NCBI RefSeq assembly: GCF_016920785.2
Contig: NW_024609884.1
Span: forward strand, 36,561,035-36,625,034
Reading direction: 5' to 3'
Origin: Ixodes scapularis
Taxonomy: Eukaryota > Arthropoda > Arachnida > Ixodida > Ixodidae
DNA: 64,000 nucleotides
The position numbers were made by a program, and so were the translations under genes. This document shows, in pieces, positions 59,084 to 64,000 of the stretch; the stretch's first letter is position 1; each line of letters begins with the position of its first letter. The notes under the pieces are model-generated. The model was not told where the DNA came from and did no database searches. It saw only the letters and a program-made list of their open reading frames with translations.

Positions 59084-59469
59084 ACCAAGGGCAATCACGA
59101 TTCCTATATCTTAGACTTGATATTTGTCAGTGAAAAACTGAAATAATGCATATCATTACGAGATTTACCTGGGCAGTTCAGATCACAGCACGGTGCATTT
59201 TGCTTTCATTGAAGACTCTATTCCGGAAAACTGAAATATCCTTGTGTAAAACTTCGAAAAAGCTGATGACGAATCTGTAATTGATCAACTAAACCTAAAC
59301 TATGATACCATTTATTGCCTAGCTAGAGACTCGTGGATTGGAGTGGAGGAGCTATGGCTCAACTCTCAAGAAATCCTACTTGAATGCAGTTCTGAATTTG
59401 TCCCAACGAAAATAAAAAAAGGAATCAAAGCGTTCGACGAATTACAAGGGGCTGAATTCATCACAAAAA

Positions 59470-59487
59470 TGTGTGTGTGTATGTGTG

Positions 59488-59542
<55 letters not shown>
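59470..59542. repeat. (GT)n microsatellite
   Basis: About 73 bp of GT repeat with an AT and a TT interruption. Confidence 0.97.
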
Positions 59543-59544
<2 letters not shown>

Positions 59545-60018
59545 ATTGCATACTGCTTTGGCGATTAGAAACTTAAAGTTAAAAAAAAAGAACGGTTACT
59601 GAAGTGGTAGCGGGAGGCAAGGTTTCGGAAAACAAGACAGAAATCTCAAATTGTTTGACTAATATTTTGTTATGTTTTTGATGATAATAAAATTGTGTCA
59701 AATTTGTTTGCCTGAAGTGATCCCCAATTCAAAGCCCAGAAATATAAGAGGAGGGAATTTTTTTGTTACTACTGGTATCAATGCAGAAAAAGCCGCTGAG
59801 AGGAGTGATATTACGAATTAATTTTTAAGGTGTTCGAAATGTTGTTCGAAGGGCTTGAGTATCGTTTTTAAGAAAACAATATCCGTCAGATGGGTTTGTT
59901 TCAAGCGATTGGAAGATTGCCGAAATAATACCTGTTCTTAAGAGTGGAAACGCTAGTCTGGATACTAATTTTAGAGCATGCCCACATGTAAGATAGTTTA
60001 ATGCGTTGTGTAGAAGCA

Positions 60019-60418
60019 TACCGTATTCTCCGGACTATAGTCCGCGGACTATGCATGTTTAAAAGTTGAAATTTTACCCGATGATGACTATCTACAAGTG
60101 CGGACTATACAAGGATTGGTTTTTTTTTTTCTAGATCGTTCACTGTTACAACACGTGAATGATTTTATGAATAACGAAGTATATTAATGTTGATTTATGT
60201 ATGATACAAGCTTTTCTGTGAGCTACACAGCAGGCATTTATCAAGGTGTACTGTGTATGATCATTTATACCTTTAAACAGGGCACTAAGTGCGGACTATG
60301 CACGGCGTGCAGACTATGCACCGAGTGCGGACTTTCTAAGCAAAAACGTTTATTACTGACCCCAAATTGGCCCCCGCGGCCTGTGCACCGGGTGCGGACT
60401 GTAGTCCGGAAAATACTA
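60019..60418. mobile_element. TA-flanked MITE (CCGTATTCTCCGGACTATAG family)
   Basis: A 396-bp element (60021-60416) between TA dinucleotides. Left end CCGTATTCTCCGGACTATAG and complement of right end GTATTTTCCGGACTACAG form a TIR with a one-base gap. The ends contain the palindrome CGGACTATAGTCCG. Near the right end a unit like GTGCGGACTATGCACSG is repeated four times in tandem. The outer TACCGTATT terminus is shared with the MITE at 10011. It is inserted in LINE F. Confidence 0.8.
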
Positions 60419-60820
60419 TGAACGTCTTAGGATACTTACTCTGTAAATGCTAGCAAACACCATAGATTTTAGAAATATTTATCTGACGCACCTGAGCTGA
60501 CAGAACCAATGCCCGATTTTTCTGCAATTCTTACAGGAGGTCAAATCGATTAAAGTTTTCGGGATTTTCAAAACGCATTCGACAAGGTGAACCATAATAA
60601 ACTACTTTTGAAGCTAGAGCCTTGGCTTAAAAACCCAACACGTCTGTTGTGGATCGAACTGTTTTGTTGTTGTTGTTTTGTACGAAGCCATTTGTTAGTA
60701 TTGATGGACTAACTTCGACGGTTCAAGGAGTCAACTTAAGAGCCCCACGGGGCTCTGTGCCCGTATACGCGTGTTGTTACTGTTTCTTACTAATGATGTC
60801 GAATATGACATTACAGTGAA

Positions 60821-63800
60821 AGCAACACTTCGCTCAGGGTTGGGTTGGGTTTTGCTGGGACTCTGAGAACGACGATTAATGCAGGCACAGATACTAAAAA
60901 GCGCATCGAAGTAACCCTCAAACAAGTGCCTGATGTTTCACAAAATCTTCTGGCCACATGATGAAACGATTCACAGTTAAATGAGGCAAATACAGACGCA
61001 CGCGCACGTAGCCAATCGCATATCTGCGAGGAAGGACCCGATGAGTCAGTAACGAAAGGCCTAGTTTGGAATGTAGGCATGGAAATCAGTTTACTGAAGA
61101 CAGCAGGTCTGGGAAAAGACACAGCAATCTTTCCGGGATGGTGGCAATTCCACGCGCCAATGCCTATCATTTCTAATTTGTACACTTCAAGGATTAAAAA
61201 AAAAAGCAACAAAAATATTTTAACCCTTTGGTAGCTTTCGGAAGACTCGGCTCCGTTAATGAATTTGCCCGTTTAGTAGATGATTTTTGCGTCCTTCGAC
61301 GCCAGGGGCTCCTTTTTTTTTCTTTTTTTCTTTCTTTATCTGTGTTTTGACCAAAAATAATATTTGACGCCATGATCATCGTTCCGGAGGAAAATTTTAC
61401 CTAAAAAGTAAAAGCAAAAATAGGCAGTGTCCCTCATCCGGAAATAATTAAAGCTTCCTTCGTCTTCTTTTTTAAAACGTCATTATAGTTGACATCCCTC
61501 TCTCTCTCTTTTTTTTTCTCTTTCCTATTTTGGGACCACTCTTTTTGTCCGCTCGCGTTCTCTCGTCACTAGTTTTGGTGCGCGGTTTCATCTGTGTTTT
61601 GAAGTTTTGGACCGCTTTTGCGTGGGCGGGAGGCCTGTTTCTCTTTTCTTTACAGTTGCTTTCCTGGATTTCTCGCGCGAGTGGAGTGGACTAGACTAGC
61701 GTAAAACGAAGCAGAGAGACGAAAAGAGCTACGAAGACAGAAAAAAAAAAGAATAGGATAGTAAAATAGAAAAAAAAAAGCGAAAGGGAGAAAAAAAAAG
61801 ATGCAAAACGAAGGCGTGAATGGGTTGATAGGCCGACTAGAAGGAAAGGAGGGACGGGGGTGACGAAGCCGTGAGCAGGGGAAATTCTTCGGGGTGTGCC
61901 AACTGTCACCCTCGTTAGCGGTTAATTTCTGAGAGCTCTTTCTCTCTCCTCCGCACACGCTTCGCCCGAGCTAGGCTCTTCTTCATCGTCCGTCGCTTTC
62001 GTCCCTGGCCAGGCGTCGTCGCGAGCATCGGTCGCCGCGATGCTTCGTTAAGGGGGGGAGAAGCCGTCCTTTTCAGGCTTACCCCCGCCGACAACACACC
62101 GAGGCAGAATTAATATTGAAATTAAGAAGCGTCAAGTTTCCATCTCCCCCTCCTCCTCTTATACCTGCGCGTGGGGATTGAGTAATGCTTCCATAGCCCT
62201 GCGACCCCCCCCCCCCCCCCTCCCCTTCCCATCTTCTTTTCACAGATCGGGGCATCGGGGTAGCCTCACTGCCGAACCAGGCGTTCTGTGCGAGATCCCG
62301 TTAATTGGCAAAATTTTAGGAATAACACGTTGACACCTATCGGGGTGTAAGAGGCTCGGCATCTCGGCGTTTAATTAAAAGGGGACTCCTCGGCTGGGCT
62401 GCTGCTGCTGCTGCTGTCTCGCGCTCTGGGCGTCTTTTGTGTCTGTCCGTGTGTGTGTGCAAAAAAAAAAGGGGGGGAATTGGGAGGCGACAGGAAAGGA
62501 AAGGTGCCGGGGAGAGCGGGCTGCGCGAGCAGTCTGTTTCTCTATTCACGTTACGCTATATCCGATACAGAGATAGGGACGTTGAGTGTTAGGCAGGAGA
62601 AGATGAAAGACGACGAAACTTGGAGAGTTTCTTTTAATTTATGTTTTAGTTTTTTTTCTTTTTTTTCTGTGTATGTGGTTGTATGAGCGGGTTTAAGAAA
62701 TTGTGAGGAAGAAGTGGGAAATGTTTTGAAAGTAGTGGGGCTAATCGCTGGCGGCTTACTTGCTGTATGTTGCGCGTAATAATTCTCTGGTTGGTCGCGC
62801 TCTTTCGAGGACGTTTGTTTTCAATATGACCTTTTCTATGGCATATTCTAGACGCGGGCTTTTGTAGTTATATGCTCGGTTATATAGATGATGTTTTACA
62901 AACGCAGGAAAAAAATCAAATGTCTTCGAAGTACTAAAGCGAGCTTTTGCAATTAATTGTTATTTTAAGGTAAGTATATTTTTGCAAAATTTATATAAGA
63001 AAAAAAGGAAGAGTATATACGTTTTATGATGGTTCACACGGTAAAGAGCAAGTTTGCCTCTGTGCCTTTCTTTTCTTATTTTAGTAATGAAAATTTTGGA
63101 GTGAACAAGTCAGGAAGCCGCTTATTTAGGTGATTGTAGCACCTCTAAACAACTTTGAAAAAAAGAAAAAAGAAACCATTAAAAATGTCAAAGCGGCACT
63201 TTATTGATTCATATGGAATCAATAATGCCGGTCTTTCCCGAGCTGGGCATCGACATTTTTCTCCAATTCATTCTCTACCTTTTCTGTCTCGCCTTTTCCT
63301 CCACGCTTAGTTTTGCCTGATAATACTCAAGAAAAAAAAAAAAAAAAGAGGTGCAATTTACAGATAATACTTTGAGATGAGGATCACTTGAGAAGTTTGT
63401 GCAAAATTTTAACTGGATAAAAAAATACCGTGCTAACGGAAACAATAGCTATTTGCACGTCAGAGATGATTTTGGGTTCCTCTGCGACCACAGACTGGCG
63501 CTCAAGGCTTCTGTGGCTTCAAGACTTCACCTTTTTCTCATCTTTCCCCTTATCCCTTCCGCCCCCCCCCCCCTCCCCAAAAAGATGGTTAGCCTGATAC
63601 CCGCACTGTGTGTTTCCACAGGTCGACCTCCCCTTTTCAAACCCCCCCCCCCCCCCCCCCACCCCCCCCCCCCCCCCTTTCCCAAATTTGTTGCAGGGCT
63701 GTTTCTGATTTGCGTATACAGCGGGAGTTGAATCTGCAGTTAATATTCCGGGTGACGTCTCCGACGCTGTCGAGCAAGTTGGCCAATTGAGTACCTCCGC

Positions 63801-64000
63801 GAAAGCTGCAGCAGTATCCATGTAACGTACCGCCTGAAACTGCATGCTCCAGTAACCGTCAATTCGAACAACATGCACATTTTGCAACGAAACAAGCGGA
63901 CATAAGTGACTGCATGCAGCTTTTATGTAAGTAGATCGTGAAATGTCATATAATATATGCTATATACATAATTGGATTGACGTGGGTAAAGAATAATGAT
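60821..64000. other. unannotated low-complexity DNA
   Basis: No gene was recognised. Polypyrimidine and poly-A stretches are frequent (61498-61530, 61740-61800, 63330-63348). C-runs lie at 62205-62220 and 63642-63677. A GCT triplet run (five to six units) lies at 62398-62416 and a TTTAATTAAAA word at 62370-62380. Confidence 0.35.
63642..63677. repeat. poly-C tract, C19-A-C16
   Basis: Two long C-runs separated by a single A. The complementary strand is a strong quadruplex-forming sequence. Length may be affected by sequencing error. Confidence 0.9.

Larger units (their letters stand above)
59085..60820 (+). mobile_element. decayed CR1-like LINE (element F)
   Basis: Plus-strand relic. The endonuclease end reads NDSYILDLIFVSE and GSSDHSTVHFAFIE (59095-59225). 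The pre-RT block is DWKIAEIIPVLKSGN (59908-59955). An RT palm fragment with FQNAFDKVNHNKLLLKL lies at about 60575-60620, then VQGVNLRAPRGSVP at about 60722-60763. The frame is broken many times. A GT microsatellite (59470-59542) and a MITE (60019-60418) have expanded or inserted within it. Confidence 0.7.

Noticed and set aside
59366..59576. Cys-Val or Thr-His repeat peptides
   Set aside because: Translation of the GT microsatellite.

Overview
This window is nuclear DNA of an animal with a large, repeat-rich genome. Supporting signs are intron-type splice signals, a eukaryotic tRNA-Ser with an RNA polymerase III terminator, several clades of non-LTR and LTR retrotransposons, and many short inverted-repeat elements. 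The mix of CR1/L2-like LINEs, R1/I-like LINEs with RNase H, Ty3/gypsy elements, tRNA-derived SINEs and palindromic MITEs suggests an arthropod, most likely a chelicerate such as an ixodid tick. That taxonomic call is inference. Only one host protein-coding gene is convincing: an exon of a thiamine-triphosphatase (CYTH family) gene at 17.5-18.1 kb on the minus strand. There is also one tRNA-Ser(AGA)-like gene at 314-395. No operons or bacterial features are present.

Layout. 0-6 kb: tRNA, a TTAA-flanked MITE, AT-rich degenerate tandem repeats and a tRNA-derived SINE. 6-8.5 kb: a 5'-truncated R1/I-like LINE on the minus strand (RT plus RNase H, broken). 9.1-11.7 kb: two CR1-like LINE relics on the plus strand, the first interrupted by a MITE. 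11.8-15.2 kb: a Ty3/gypsy integrase scrap and four inverted-repeat elements. 17.5-18.1 kb: the thiamine-triphosphatase exon. 20-25 kb: a cluster of MITEs and foldback elements plus a small coding relic. 25.2-29.1 kb: a Ty3/gypsy element with intact gag and protease-RT-RNase H but no integrase. 29.1-30.0 kb: a hAT-like non-autonomous element. 30.9-36.3 kb: a long R1/I-like LINE (endonuclease, RT, RNase H) split by a 1.5-kb element with about 350-bp terminal inverted repeats and 9-bp target duplications (Mutator-like). 38-39.4 kb: minisatellites, a palindromic MITE and a LINE 3' end. 43.0-43.4 kb: a TAA-flanked MITE nested inside another copy of itself. 43.9-48.3 kb: a nearly complete hAT-type DNA transposon with an uninterrupted 854-residue transposase. 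48-58.7 kb: TE-poor, partly GC-rich DNA with many long poly-C/G runs and no confident gene. 58.8-60.8 kb: a foldback element and a decayed CR1-like LINE containing a second TA-flanked MITE. 60.8-64 kb: low-complexity, unannotated DNA.

Insertion history can be read from the nesting. LINE relics are the oldest layer, and MITEs and the Mutator-like element landed inside them. The TAA-flanked (PIF/Harbinger-type) MITE family inserted into its own kind, and the hAT transposon has the best-preserved gene. All calls come from reading the sequence. No database search was run, so family assignments rest on visible motifs, terminal repeats and target-site duplications.
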